Shown one piece after another: positions 44,715 through 53,476 of a stretch of 64,000 bases of DNA; within the stretch, counting starts at the first letter, position 1, and every line of letters begins with the position of its first letter. The DNA is from Bacillus wiedmannii. Its GTDB lineage: Bacteria > Bacillota > Bacilli > Bacillales > Bacillaceae_G. The notes below the pieces were generated by a model that saw only the letters and a list, made by a program, of their open reading frames with translations, ran no database searches and was not told the DNA's origin. Where the stretch lies: positions 1 to 64,000 of the forward strand of contig NZ_LOBC01000011.1 of NCBI RefSeq assembly GCF_001583695.1. Reading direction: 5' to 3'. Made by a program: the position numbers and the translations under genes.

Positions 44715-47405
44715 ATGAAATCGAAAGCAAAATTTAGTATTCGCTACAAAATTATGGCTGGTTATTTAGTTATCATTTTGTTCTTACTTATTTCTTTCAT
44801 TATGCTAAACAATGAGATTTCTAGTTTACAAAAATCTCGTAATTTTATTATTGATCACGATTTTAAAGTTCTTAATTTAACGAATCAAGTGGAGAAAGAA
44901 TTGCTAACAATTGAAAATAAAGCGAAAGGATTTATCACTTCTAATGATGCAAATTACGTTCAATCCCTTAACGCTGCGGAAAAGGATTACGAAAAACATT
45001 ATCAAGATCTTTTTGCTCTATTAGAGGATAACCCCTCTCAGCAAGAAAAATTAAAACAGATTAATGAAAACATTACTAGTTGGATTAATAAAGAGATTCA
45101 TCCACTCATTACGAATAGCAATAATAATAACGTACAAGCAATCGATACGACTCAAATTCAATCATTACAATCGCAGGTAACTAACTTCCGCAGCACTGAG
45201 GAGCAACTAACGAAAAAAAGAGCTGCACAATTAGATACTGAAAATAGTAAATTAGAGCTTTGGTTATACAGTTTATTGTTCTTACTTTCTTGTATTTCTA
45301 TTATCGTTTCACTCTATATTTCGAATTCCATTACAAAAACGATTAAAAATGTAATTCAAGCTATTAAATCCATTTCTTCTAAAGAAAAAATTACGGAAAG
45401 AATTCATGTAAATACACATGATGAAATAAAAGATCTTGCTCATACAACAAATCACCTACTAGACGAAATATCGAAAAGAGAATGGTTACAAACTGAGCTT
45501 GCAGAATTAATTTTAATGTATCAAGGTGTATCTTCTATTGAGATGTTAGGTAACAAAATTTTGAGTGGAATTATACAAAAAACGCAAACTTCTTGCGGTG
45601 CATTCTATGTACGTGAAGAAGTTGAAGAAACTGTCTACTATGTGAAGAAAGCTTCTTTCGCTGATCAAGGTGCTGATATTGGAAAACAATCTATTAAAAT
45701 GGGGGAAGGTTTAATTGGGCAATGTGCTTTAGAAAAACAAAGCTTTATTCTTCGAGAAATACCAGAAGAATTTCGTTATGTCACTAGCGGCTTATTAGAA
45801 ATACGCCCTCAAAATCTACTAGTCGTCCCTATCTTATTTGAAGATAAAGTGATTGCAGTAATGGAGTTAGTAAGTGTAACTGAGATCTCAGACTTACATC
45901 AAGATTTAATCCAACAAACTGTTGATAATCTAGGTTTAACAATCCATAGTATTATGGGACGTATGCGAATTCAAACTCTTTTACATGAATCACAAGCAAT
46001 GACAGAAGAGTTACAAGTTCAATCAGAAGAATTGCAAACGCAAGCGGAAGAACTACAAATGCAAGCCGAAGAATTACGAACAACCAATGAACAATTAGAG
46101 TCTAGAACTGAAGAGGCTGAGCAAAAGACAGCTGACTTACAAATTACTAAATTAGAATTAGAAGAAAAAGCAAGCGAGTTGTTACGTAGCTCAAAATACA
46201 AATCAGAATTCCTAGCAAATATGTCACATGAATTACGTACACCATTAAATAGTATTTTACTATTATCTGAAATGTTAAGAGAAAATCATGATAATCATTT
46301 ATCCGATGATGAAATTGAATTAGCAACCGTCATTCATTCATCAGGGAAAGATTTACTTACTTTAATTAATGACATACTAGATTTATCTAAAGTAGAAGCC
46401 GGAAAACTAGACGTCATTTTTGAAGCAACGAACATAAGTGATATGGCGGCAAGTATGCACCAAAACTTCTTACATATCGCTGCACAAAAAAATGTTGAAT
46501 TTACTGTTGAAGATAGTGATACGATTCCTGATTTGTTTTACACAGATGCAAAACGGATTGAACAAATTATTAAAAACTTATTATCCAATGCATTTAAATT
46601 CACGGAAAAAGGATCTGTCTCTTTACATTTCGATTCAATAGAAACAAGCAACTTGAGTCATGATATGCAGTCTATAAGTAAGGACTGGATAACAATTTCA
46701 GTAAAAGATACTGGTATTGGTATCGCTAAAGAACAGCATCAACTTATTTTCGAAGCCTTTCAACAGGCAGATGGCGCAACGATTCGGAAGTATGGTGGTA
46801 CAGGCTTAGGTTTATCTATTTGTAAAGAGTTTGCTAGATTGTTAGGTGGTTGGATTACGTTACAGAGTCATGTAGGAGAAGGCAGTACTTTCACCGTATA
46901 TATTCCTAACCTTCCAAATGGATTAAATGAAATCCAAGTATCCAATTTAGAAGTCGCAGCAACAGTAGATGAAGTTATTCCTGCTGAAGTTGTTGAGGAA
47001 ACTATCGTTATCCCAGAAACTAATAACGTCTTCCAAGAGAAAACCATTTTAATTGTCGATGATGATCATCGAAATATATTTGCGTTACAAAATGCATTAA
47101 AAAAACAACATGCTAACATTATTACTGCACAAAACGGCATAGAGTGTTTAGAAATACTAAAAAGTAATACAAATATCGACCTTATTTTAATGGATATTAT
47201 GATGCCAAATATGGACGGTTATGAAACGATGGAACATATCCGAATGAATTTAGGGTTACATGAAATACCTATTATTGCATTAACTGCTAAAGCAATGCCA
47301 AATGATAAAGAAAAATGTTTATCTGCTGGCGCTTCAGATTATATAAGTAAACCATTAAATTTACATCAACTCTATTCAGTAATGAGTGTATGGTTAATAA
47401 AATAA
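44715..47405 (+). CDS. rsbK: Hybrid sensor kinase RsbK
   Basis: An 896-residue membrane hybrid kinase. Two helices (about 13-31 and 178-200) enclose a CHASE3-type extracellular domain. HAMP (about 200-255), a GAF domain (about 270-415) and a Glu/Gln coiled coil of 7-residue repeats (ELQTQAEELQMQAEELR) follow. Next come HisKA (SHELRTPLNS, His505), HATPase_c (NLLSNAFKFT, DTGIGIA, GGTGLGLS) and a C-terminal receiver with Asp827 (LILMDIMMPNMDG). In B. cereus RsbK activates the phosphatase RsbY and so sigma-B. The adjacent rsbM modulates it by methylation. Confidence 0.92.
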   Translation: MKSKAKFSIRYKIMAGYLVIILFLLISFIMLNNEISSLQKSRNFIIDHDFKVLNLTNQVEKELLTIENKAKGFITSNDANYVQSLNAAEKDYEKHYQDLFALLEDNPSQQEKLKQINENITSWINKEIHPLITNSNNNNVQAIDTTQIQSLQSQVTNFRSTEEQLTKKRAAQLDTENSKLELWLYSLLFLLSCISIIVSLYISNSITKTIKNVIQAIKSISSKEKITERIHVNTHDEIKDLAHTTNHLLDEISKREWLQTELAELILMYQGVSSIEMLGNKILSGIIQKTQTSCGAFYVREEVEETVYYVKKASFADQGADIGKQSIKMGEGLIGQCALEKQSFILREIPEEFRYVTSGLLEIRPQNLLVVPILFEDKVIAVMELVSVTEISDLHQDLIQQTVDNLGLTIHSIMGRMRIQTLLHESQAMTEELQVQSEELQTQAEELQMQAEELRTTNEQLESRTEEAEQKTADLQITKLELEEKASELLRSSKYKSEFLANMSHELRTPLNSILLLSEMLRENHDNHLSDDEIELATVIHSSGKDLLTLINDILDLSKVEAGKLDVIFEATNISDMAASMHQNFLHIAAQKNVEFTVEDSDTIPDLFYTDAKRIEQIIKNLLSNAFKFTEKGSVSLHFDSIETSNLSHDMQSISKDWITISVKDTGIGIAKEQHQLIFEAFQQADGATIRKYGGTGLGLSICKEFARLLGGWITLQSHVGEGSTFTVYIPNLPNGLNEIQVSNLEVAATVDEVIPAEVVEETIVIPETNNVFQEKTILIVDDDHRNIFALQNALKKQHANIITAQNGIECLEILKSNTNIDLILMDIMMPNMDGYETMEHIRMNLGLHEIPIIALTAKAMPNDKEKCLSAGASDYISKPLNLHQLYSVMSVWLIK

Positions 47406-47421
47406 GTGAGGTTTAATTTAA

Positions 47422-48279
47422 GTGGAAAATAAGTATTATAATTTTGATCCATCCGTCGATATGGATAAGCGCACGAACTTAGAAATTGAATTACTATTGG
47501 AAGCGGTATTTAAACTATCTGGCTTCGATTTTCGCCAATATGCTCGTACATCTATTTATAGAAGAATTTGTAATCGAATGCAGATTTCTCATATCCCTAC
47601 CATTTCAAAATTAATTGAAAAAGTAATTCATGAGGAAGGGGTTTTAGAACAGTTATTAAATGATTTCTCCATTAACGTAACTGAAATGTTCCGTAACCCT
47701 AACTTTTTTAAAGCGCTAAGAGAGCATGTCATTCCTGAATTAAAAAAGTATCCTGAAATTAGAATTTGGCATGCTGGATGCGCAACCGGTGAAGAAGTAT
47801 TATCAATGTCTATCTTACTTCACGAAGAAGGATTAAGTGAAAAAGCTGTTATTTACGCAACAGATATGAATACAAATGTGTTAGAAAAAGCAAAACAAGG
47901 CATCCTTCCGTTAAATAAAATGCAAACTTATACGAAAAACTATTTACAAGCTGGCGGTACACAAGCATTTTCTAACTATTATTCAACAGATAATCGCTTT
48001 GCTTATTTTAATCCATCTCTTTTACAAAACATTATTTTTGCGCAGCATAATCTAGTAACCGATCAATCTTTTAACGAATTTCATATTATACTTTGCCGTA
48101 ACGTTTTAATTTACTTTACAGGTAAACTTCAAAACCAAGTACAGCAACTATTTTATGAAAGTTTAGGTCACAATGGATTCCTATGTTTAGGAAATAAAGA
48201 AACTCTTCGTTTCTCAAATATAATGCCGCATTATATCCAATTTAATCCTAACGAACAAATTTATCAAAAAATACAATAA
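47422..48279 (+). CDS. rsbM: CheR-type methyltransferase RsbM
   Basis: A 285-residue methyltransferase. The N-terminal helical CheR domain has YARTSIYRRICNRMQ and NDFSINVTEMFRNPNFF. The SAM domain has IWHAGCATGEEVLSMSILL, ATDMN and the late HIILCRNVLIYF. In B. cereus RsbM methylates RsbK and dampens sigma-B activation. The GTG start lies 16 bp after rsbK, so the two are co-transcribed. Confidence 0.9.
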   Translation: MENKYYNFDPSVDMDKRTNLEIELLLEAVFKLSGFDFRQYARTSIYRRICNRMQISHIPTISKLIEKVIHEEGVLEQLLNDFSINVTEMFRNPNFFKALREHVIPELKKYPEIRIWHAGCATGEEVLSMSILLHEEGLSEKAVIYATDMNTNVLEKAKQGILPLNKMQTYTKNYLQAGGTQAFSNYYSTDNRFAYFNPSLLQNIIFAQHNLVTDQSFNEFHIILCRNVLIYFTGKLQNQVQQLFYESLGHNGFLCLGNKETLRFSNIMPHYIQFNPNEQIYQKIQ

Positions 48280-48318
48280 AAGCGTATGAAATCCTTTGTT
48301 TGGATTTCATACGCTTTT
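48277..48318. terminator. Bidirectional terminator between rsbM and rsbY
   Basis: AAAAGCGTATGAAATCC and its complement form a perfect 17-bp stem with T runs on both strands. Confidence 0.93.
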
Positions 48319-49460
48319 TATTTCGCATTCGTTTGTATCATAATTAGACACATATCATCTGATTGTGCTTTCTTCTGTTCTTCCTTGTAAAACCCTTCTA
48401 TCTCTTCTTCTAAATCTCCCCATTTTCTTTCTGTAAAAGTGCGTAATTTCTCTTCAGACTCAAATTCATCATTTGCAATTGCTTCAAGTACACCATCTGT
48501 AAACAATACGATTTGAGCGTTCTTCTCAAAAGGTATAACTGTCTTCTGAACTTTTATTTCATCAAAAAATCCTACTGCACAACTCCCGCGATCTAGTTCA
48601 ACTACATTTGTTTCATCAACTAAAACGTATCCAGAAGGATGTCCTGCATTTACATATTCAATTGTTCTCTTTTCTGTATCCACTACTAAGTATATCGCTG
48701 TAAAATAATATGGAATGTTGTCATTCTCATTATGTAAAAGAGTCATATATTTATTTAAGTCTTTAATAACGAGTTCTGGATCGATTAAACATTTAATCGT
48801 TTCACGTAATACAGACGAAATAAACATACAAACTAATGAAGCAGATACACCATGTCCCATAACATCTAATAATATAATACCGTAGCGATTTTCATCGATT
48901 TTATACCAATAATACATATCTCCAGCTAGTTTAAATGAAGGTAAGTAACTTGCTTCAATTTTTATATGCTCTTCTCTTAATGGGCTACTTAATAAGTTTC
49001 TTTGTACTTGTGTAGCTAAATCTAGTTCATTTCGAAGATTTTCTTCTTGTTCTTTATGCCAATTTAATTCCGATTTCAAGCGTAATGCTACACGCATACG
49101 CGCTAACAATTCAACTTTATTTATAGGTTTCGTAATATAATCCATTGCCCCCATATCAAGAGCCTCAGCTAATTTATTCGCATCTTCTAAAGCTGTTACA
49201 AAAATAATAGGAATATCTTTAAACTTCTCCTCTTTTTGTAATCGCCTACAAACTTCAAGTCCATCAATTTCAGGCATCATGATATCTAATAGAATTAAAT
49301 CTATTTCATTATGCCTGGAAGAATCTTTTCCAAAATGAATGTATTCGAAAAGCTCTTGTGCAGAATTCAGCGATACAAGATCCTGATATCCGGCTTGTTT
49401 TAAAATTTTTTCAATTACAAAGATGTTAACCGGATTATCATCGACAATTAAAATGGACAC
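48318..49460 (-). CDS. rsbY: PP2C phosphatase with receiver domain, RsbY
   Basis: A 380-residue protein with an N-terminal receiver (VDDN, phospho-acceptor in LILLDIMMPEIDG, FVTALED, TKPIN) and a C-terminal PP2C/SpoIIE phosphatase domain. In the latter, KLAGDMYYWYKI, ILLDVMGHGVSASL, NAGHPSGYV, FTDGVLEA and SDDMCLIMIQ are metal-binding and core motifs. On phosphorylation from RsbK it dephosphorylates RsbV. The start is a GTG after AAAAGGGG. Confidence 0.92.
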   Translation of the reverse strand: MSILIVDDNPVNIFVIEKILKQAGYQDLVSLNSAQELFEYIHFGKDSSRHNEIDLILLDIMMPEIDGLEVCRRLQKEEKFKDIPIIFVTALEDANKLAEALDMGAMDYITKPINKVELLARMRVALRLKSELNWHKEQEENLRNELDLATQVQRNLLSSPLREEHIKIEASYLPSFKLAGDMYYWYKIDENRYGIILLDVMGHGVSASLVCMFISSVLRETIKCLIDPELVIKDLNKYMTLLHNENDNIPYYFTAIYLVVDTEKRTIEYVNAGHPSGYVLVDETNVVELDRGSCAVGFFDEIKVQKTVIPFEKNAQIVLFTDGVLEAIANDEFESEEKLRTFTERKWGDLEEEIEGFYKEEQKKAQSDDMCLIMIQTNAK

Positions 49461-49579
49461 AAGTTATTTCCCCTTTTCGTATTTAAAATGTAAATCTATT
49501 ATCATTTTCTATTTTTCTAGTATTACATACTCAGTTATAAAATGAAAATTTCCTACTCAAACATATTTTTTATACAGAA

Positions 49580-49615
49580 AAAGAACAAACCCCCAGAAAT
49601 GAGAGTTTGTTCTTT
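49580..49615 (-). terminator. Terminator of the ferritin-like gene
   Basis: AAAGAACAAAC and GTTTGTTCTTT stem lies between this gene and rsbY, so rsbY is probably transcribed separately. Confidence 0.85.
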
Positions 49616-49635
49616 CACTCTATAAATTTCCACTT

Positions 49636-50076
49636 TTAATTTAACACCATTGCTTTATCACTTAAAAGACGATCTAACTCTTCCATATGATTTGTTTCAT
49701 CTGCGATCATATCTTCTAACTTTACAACTAACTCTGTCATATTTAACTTCGCTGCCTGTTCTTTTCTCATTTCATAACGCTTAATTGTTTCATATTCTGA
49801 CTTCCTAGCTTCTTCTAACATTTCTCTAACATCTTCTACTTGTTTCACTGGTAAAGGGATCGTAGTAGGTGTACCACCTAACGTCTTAATTTTCTCCGCT
49901 AAATATAGGGCATGTCCTTGTTCATCACTAATTTCAGATTCAAAGAAAGGTTTTAACACTTGTCTATATATACCAGAAACTGTAGCTGCATTATGGTTAT
50001 ACATAATAATCGCCGAGTATTCTCCTGCTAAATCTTCATTCAATCCTTCGATTAGTTCTTTTACATCGTGTGACAT
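49636..50076 (-). CDS. Ferritin-like (bacterioferritin-type) sigma-B cluster protein, Orf4
   Basis: A 146-residue four-helix protein with di-iron ligands in ferritin spacing: Glu in EDLAGEYSAI, ExxH in ESEISDEQGHAL, Glu in KSEYETIKRYE and ExxH in ADETNHMEEL. It is known as orf4 in the B. cereus sigB cluster. It may store iron or limit oxidative damage during stress. It has its own sigma-B promoter and the AGGAGGAG ribosome site. Confidence 0.87.
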   Translation of the reverse strand: MSHDVKELIEGLNEDLAGEYSAIIMYNHNAATVSGIYRQVLKPFFESEISDEQGHALYLAEKIKTLGGTPTTIPLPVKQVEDVREMLEEARKSEYETIKRYEMRKEQAAKLNMTELVVKLEDMIADETNHMEELDRLLSDKAMVLN

Positions 50077-50103
50077 TTTTATATCTCCTCCTATACTTAA
50101 TAA

Positions 50104-50128
50104 CTACCCCTTTTCTCATGTTTTAAAC
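50104..50128 (-). promoter_or_regulatory. Sigma-B promoter of orf4
   Basis: GTTTAA and GGGTAG are 13 bp apart on the minus strand, 28 bp before the orf4 start. Confidence 0.78.
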
Positions 50129-50146
50129 ATAATTCTTTAAATTTTT

Positions 50147-50923
50147 TTATGTATCTAAAAACGCCGCTTGCTTCAATTTACTTATCGCTTGTCTTTTAAT
50201 ACGAGAAACGTGCATTTGTGAAATACCTAATCGTTCCCCTGTATCCTTTTGATTTAAATTTTCACCAAATATATAATGAATAACACTCTTTTCCGTATCA
50301 TTTAATACATTAAAAATATCCTTTAAAACGAGACGTCTTTCTGTCTCTTCATATCCTTGCTCTACCTCGCCTACAGATTCAATTCTCGCTACCGAACTGC
50401 CATCAGATGAGTTTTCAACTACATCATCTAAGGAAGATACTCTATAATTATTTTTCGCATCCATAATTTCTAGCACTTCCTCTTCGGATAGTCCTAAATG
50501 ATCTGCAATCTCTATAATCTTCGGTGAACGTTGCAGGTGATCTGTTAGCTCCTCTATCGCAAGTTTAATCTTCCCGCCTAAATCTTTAATTCGCCTTGGA
50601 ACATGAATACCCCAAGTTTTATCACGTAAATACTTTTTTATTTCCCCTACTATCGTAGGTATTGCAAATGGCTCAAAAGCATTCCCTATCGAATAATCAT
50701 ACCTTCTTATTGCGCCTAAGAGCCCTAACATTCCTACTTGTATAATATCCTCATGCATCGGACCACCTTTTGAATAGCGATATGCAATGGAATGTACGAG
50801 ATTTTTATAGTGATTAACTAATTTTTCCTGCGCTTCATCACATTGGTTTTGTTGGAATTCTGCAATTAGTTTAATAACGCCTTCTTTAGTAAGATTTGTA
50901 GGTTGAGATTGGATTTCCATCAT
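50147..50923 (-). CDS. sigB: RNA polymerase sigma factor sigma-B
   Basis: A 258-residue sigma-70 group 3 factor. Region 2 has GGPMHEDIIQVGMLGLLGAI and YSIGNAFEPFAIPTIVGEIK. Region 3 follows, and region 4 has VLNDTEKSVIHYIFGENLNQ and GISQMHVSRIKRQAISKLK. It directs the general stress regulon. It overlaps rsbW by 38 bases and lies in the rsbV-rsbW-sigB order. The first of two adjacent ATG codons is used here; the second is equally possible. Confidence 0.95.
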   Translation of the reverse strand: MMEIQSQPTNLTKEGVIKLIAEFQQNQCDEAQEKLVNHYKNLVHSIAYRYSKGGPMHEDIIQVGMLGLLGAIRRYDYSIGNAFEPFAIPTIVGEIKKYLRDKTWGIHVPRRIKDLGGKIKLAIEELTDHLQRSPKIIEIADHLGLSEEEVLEIMDAKNNYRVSSLDDVVENSSDGSSVARIESVGEVEQGYEETERRLVLKDIFNVLNDTEKSVIHYIFGENLNQKDTGERLGISQMHVSRIKRQAISKLKQAAFLDT

Positions 50924-51368
50924 TCTCCACCTGCTCTCTTTGTATATATTTTGTCATTAAAACTGTCATGCCCTCATCATGCATAATTTGTATATCATCC
51001 ATTAACGTATTTATTAAATATAAACCTAAACCATTTTCCGGCAAATGTTCTACTGGTTTATTAATATCATACGGACCAACTTTACTTTTTAAGTTATTAA
51101 AATTAAAGCTAACCCCATTATCCGCAACCATAATTTCTAATCGATCTTCATATAAACCAAAGACAATTGTAATTTCTCCAACATCTTCTTTATATGCATG
51201 TTGTACAATATTTGTACAAGCTTCACTAATAGCAATTTTCATATCTTCTATATCGTCATAAGCAAAGCCCATTCGATTTGCAACACCAGCCATTGTTAAA
51301 CGAATAATAGCCACATATTCTGCTTTTGCAGGAATTTTCATTTCTATCTTTTCAAATTTCTCCATCAT
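50886..51368 (-). CDS. rsbW: Anti-sigma-B serine kinase RsbW
   Basis: A 160-residue GHKL ATPase with KIAISEACTNIVQHAY (N box), MVADNGVSF (G1) and ENGLGLYLINTLMDD (G2). It binds sigma-B and holds it inactive, and phosphorylates RsbV. It is translationally coupled with sigB through their overlap and follows rsbV by 6 bp. Confidence 0.95.
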   Translation of the reverse strand: MMEKFEKIEMKIPAKAEYVAIIRLTMAGVANRMGFAYDDIEDMKIAISEACTNIVQHAYKEDVGEITIVFGLYEDRLEIMVADNGVSFNFNNLKSKVGPYDINKPVEHLPENGLGLYLINTLMDDIQIMHDEGMTVLMTKYIQREQVENDGNPISTYKSY

Positions 51369-51374
51369 CCCTAG

Positions 51375-51713
51375 TCACCTTCTTTCTACTTTTTCAAAAT
51401 CTGAATTCAAATTTAATATTTCTGTTAGTCCTGTAATATCAAATAATCTTTTTAGTCTTTTAGATACACCAATAAACTCTAGTTTTCCATCATTTTTCTT
51501 AATTGCTTTTAATAGCGCTATAAAAACGCCTAAACCTGTACTATCCATATAATCTACGTTATGAAAATCTACTACAATATGAACCTCTTTTTCACTTGCA
51601 ATAGGCATGATCTTATTTTTTAAATCTGATGCCGTATATGCATCAATCTCACCATTAAGTTGTACTGTATAACCTACATCATTTTGCAAAATATTTATTG
51701 CCAAATTCATCAT
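51375..51713 (-). CDS. rsbV: Anti-anti-sigma factor RsbV
   Basis: A 112-residue STAS protein. The phosphorylatable Ser is in FHNVDYMDSTGLGVFIALL. Unphosphorylated RsbV captures RsbW and frees sigma-B. RsbY restores that state. The first of two adjacent ATG codons is given; the second has the better spacing from AAGGGGG. It is the first gene of the operon, behind a sigma-B promoter. Confidence 0.94.
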   Translation of the reverse strand: MMNLAINILQNDVGYTVQLNGEIDAYTASDLKNKIMPIASEKEVHIVVDFHNVDYMDSTGLGVFIALLKAIKKNDGKLEFIGVSKRLKRLFDITGLTEILNLNSDFEKVERR

Positions 51714-51747
51714 TTCCGCCCCCTTATCTCAAACTACTACTATTTAA

Positions 51748-51772
51748 TTACCCATAAAAATTAATTTTAAAC
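51748..51772 (-). promoter_or_regulatory. Sigma-B promoter of rsbV-rsbW-sigB
   Basis: GTTTAA and GGGTAA with a 13-bp spacer, 35 bp before the rsbV start, give positive autoregulation. Confidence 0.88.
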
Positions 51773-51846
51773 ATATTTTTTTATTTTTATTATAAATAAA
51801 TTTTCTACACCTTTCTCGGCTTAACACTTAAAAAATACTACCAAAT

Positions 51847-51871
51847 GTTTAAACCTTATAAATTTGTGTAT
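51847..51871 (+). promoter_or_regulatory. Sigma-B-like promoter of the ykvS-like gene
   Basis: GTTTAA and GTGTAT, 13 bp apart. The -10 has one mismatch to GGGTAT. A TATAAT at 51873 offers a sigma-A alternative. Confidence 0.55.
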
Positions 51872-51909
51872 GTATAATGTATAAACATTATTTTTAGGGG
51901 GATCTATCT

Positions 51910-52110
51910 ATGGAAGAGCACAACTTTAAAAAGGGAGATTTTGTTCAATTTTCTTATCGACACGATCATGCTACAAAATTAATTGGTTCCATTATTAACA
52001 TACTAACGAATACAATTGTAGTGGATATAGGTAATAGCGATGACTTATCTCATATAGAACCAAGGCAGGTCGTAAAAATAAATAATTGTGAAAAAGTAAC
52101 GATGGTTTAA
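51910..52110 (+). CDS. YkvS-like DUF2187 protein
   Basis: A 66-residue SH3-like beta-barrel protein (FKKGDFVQFSYRHDHATKLI, then IINILTNTIVVDI and RQVVKINNCEKV). It fits the YkvS/DUF2187 family, cytosolic and of unknown function. The ribosome site is AGGGGGA. It is divergent from rsbV and likely co-regulated by stress. Confidence 0.78.
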   Translation: MEEHNFKKGDFVQFSYRHDHATKLIGSIINILTNTIVVDIGNSDDLSHIEPRQVVKINNCEKVTMV

Positions 52111-52133
52111 TACATAATAGAAAGTGTAATTTT

Positions 52134-52220
52134 AATGAGTGGGGGTTCTTCATCCTCCACTCATTCCTATGAAGATTACATTAAAAAAGCATCCAAATTA
52201 GTTTAATTGGATGCTTTTTT
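52134..52220 (+). terminator. Two successive hairpins after the ykvS-like gene
   Basis: AATGAGTGG..CCACTCATT (52134-52166) is followed by AAAAAAGCATCCAA..TTGGATGCTTTTTT (52184-52220). The second is a typical terminator. Confidence 0.85.
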
Positions 52221-52291
52221 ATGTATATTTATCAGTTTATTAACTTTATAGCTATATATAATAAACTTAAGATTACTATTCATTATAATAC

Positions 52292-52543
52292 TTACGCTTT
52301 CCGCAGCATTCTAGAAAAGAATGTAACGATTAAAATAAAGACGATTGCACCTAATAAAGCTGGAAGAATAAAGATGCCTCCCCATTCAGGACCCCAATGA
52401 CCAAATAACGCACTACCTACCCAAGATCCGATTAATCCGGCAATAATATTACCAACTATACCTAAAGGAAAGTCTTTTCCTGTAATCATTCCAGCTAACG
52501 CACCAATAAGTCCACCTACAATACACGTAATAATAAGTCCCAC
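52292..52543 (-). CDS. GlsB/YeaQ/YmgE family stress membrane protein
   Basis: An 83-residue protein with three hydrophobic helices and glycine motifs (IVGGLIGALAGMITGKDFPL, then GNIIAGLIGSWVGSALFG) of the transglycosylase-associated-protein family. It is inner-membrane and stress-induced in many bacteria. It is the last gene of a csbD-type unit; a strong hairpin sits just upstream of its ribosome site. Confidence 0.88.
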   Translation of the reverse strand: MGLIITCIVGGLIGALAGMITGKDFPLGIVGNIIAGLIGSWVGSALFGHWGPEWGGIFILPALLGAIVFILIVTFFSRMLRKA

Positions 52544-52575
52544 AATTAAACCTCCTATATTCGTTTTATATTGGA

Positions 52576-52612
52576 TTTATCAAGCTTTGGTATGTAACCA
52601 AAGCTTGATAAA
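52576..52612. repeat. Perfect 16-bp stem-loop between csbD-like and glsB-like genes
   Basis: TTTATCAAGCTTTGGT and ACCAAAGCTTGATAAA with loop ATGTA. There is no T run on the minus strand, so it may attenuate or be an mRNA processing/stabilising hairpin. Confidence 0.75.
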
Positions 52613-52618
52613 CATGTA

Positions 52619-52819
52619 TTATTCTTTATTATCCAACCCATCACTTATCTTTTGTTTCACTTTTCCGACTTTTTCTTTTATCGTTCCTTTTGTCTTCTCC
52701 CACTTCCCTTCATTTTTCAACTCTCTATCTTCTGTAATTTCACCAATTCCTTCTTTTACTTGGCCCTTTTTCTTTTCAACCTTACCAGTAATTTGTTCTT
52801 TTAGCCCGCTCTCACTCAT
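52619..52819 (-). CDS. CsbD family stress protein
   Basis: A 66-residue, highly charged, helical protein ([20 protein letters not shown], then [16 protein letters not shown]) of the CsbD family, a classical sigma-B marker. It is cytosolic and of unknown biochemical role. It lies between the YflT-domain gene and the GlsB-like gene on the same strand. Confidence 0.88.
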   Translation of the reverse strand: MSESGLKEQITGKVEKKKGQVKEGIGEITEDRELKNEGKWEKTKGTIKEKVGKVKQKISDGLDNKE

Positions 52820-52869
52820 ATTTCTAATCTCCTTTTCGTAATAGATTTATAGATTTAAAGGATACAAAT

Positions 52870-53259
52870 TTAAATAGAATACATGCATCTTCTTTCTTGT
52901 AACCATTCACCGACTCTTTCTAAATCCTTAACGAATAACAAGATTTTCCCTTCATCCAGTTTTTCTTCATAGAAGTTTGCTTCTTCCTCATTAAGCCCTA
53001 ACTCTTGCATCTTATTTCTTAACTGATCTCCCGTTTTTTGAAAGACGTTAATAATGCTTGTCCCAAGTCCTTCCTCTTTTATTCCAATTGTATTCACGTC
53101 TGCATTGTCTGCGATTCTATCTGTCCTATCTTTCTCATGTGTTAATACGTAAATATCTTTTTGGTCTATCCCTTTCTTCACTAGATCATTCGCCGCATTC
53201 ATGACCTCTTTCTCCGTAATAAATTCATATACAAAAGGTTTACTATACTTCGTTTCCAT
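52870..53259 (-). CDS. YflT-domain general stress protein
   Basis: A 129-residue protein with the YflT domain: YEFITEKEVMNAANDLVKKG, then IYVLTHEKDRTDRIAD and NFYEEKLDEGKILLFV. It is first in the unit with csbD-like and glsB-like genes. A sigma-B promoter lies at 53308. It resembles the protein at 43322 in its domain but lacks the glycine-rich segment. Confidence 0.83.
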   Translation of the reverse strand: METKYSKPFVYEFITEKEVMNAANDLVKKGIDQKDIYVLTHEKDRTDRIADNADVNTIGIKEEGLGTSIINVFQKTGDQLRNKMQELGLNEEEANFYEEKLDEGKILLFVKDLERVGEWLQERRCMYSI

Positions 53260-53307
53260 CTTTAACTTCCTCCTTTAAAATGAATTATTTGTTATATTAT
53301 ATGTAAT

Positions 53308-53331
53308 ACACCCACTTTCGAAATGTTAAAC
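53308..53331 (-). promoter_or_regulatory. Sigma-B promoter of the YflT-csbD-glsB unit
   Basis: GTTTAA and GGGTGT are separated by 12 bp on the minus strand, 49 bp before the YflT-domain start. Confidence 0.7.
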
Positions 53332-53476
53332 ATAAAATATGAAAAAAGTTATTTAGATTTTTTTATAGAGAATAGCACAGCTTAATTTTCCACTTTAAAA
53401 CATCTCGTATTCTCCCTTACAATTACCACCTCAATTAACAGAAAATTGTTGTATTTTTTTCGTAAGGAGGGATACT

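Noticed and set aside
49461-49490. Apparent sigma-B promoter before rsbY (GGGGAAAT with an upstream TTTTAA)
   Set aside because: The G-rich block is the ribosome site of rsbY and the spacing to the -35-like bases is too short.
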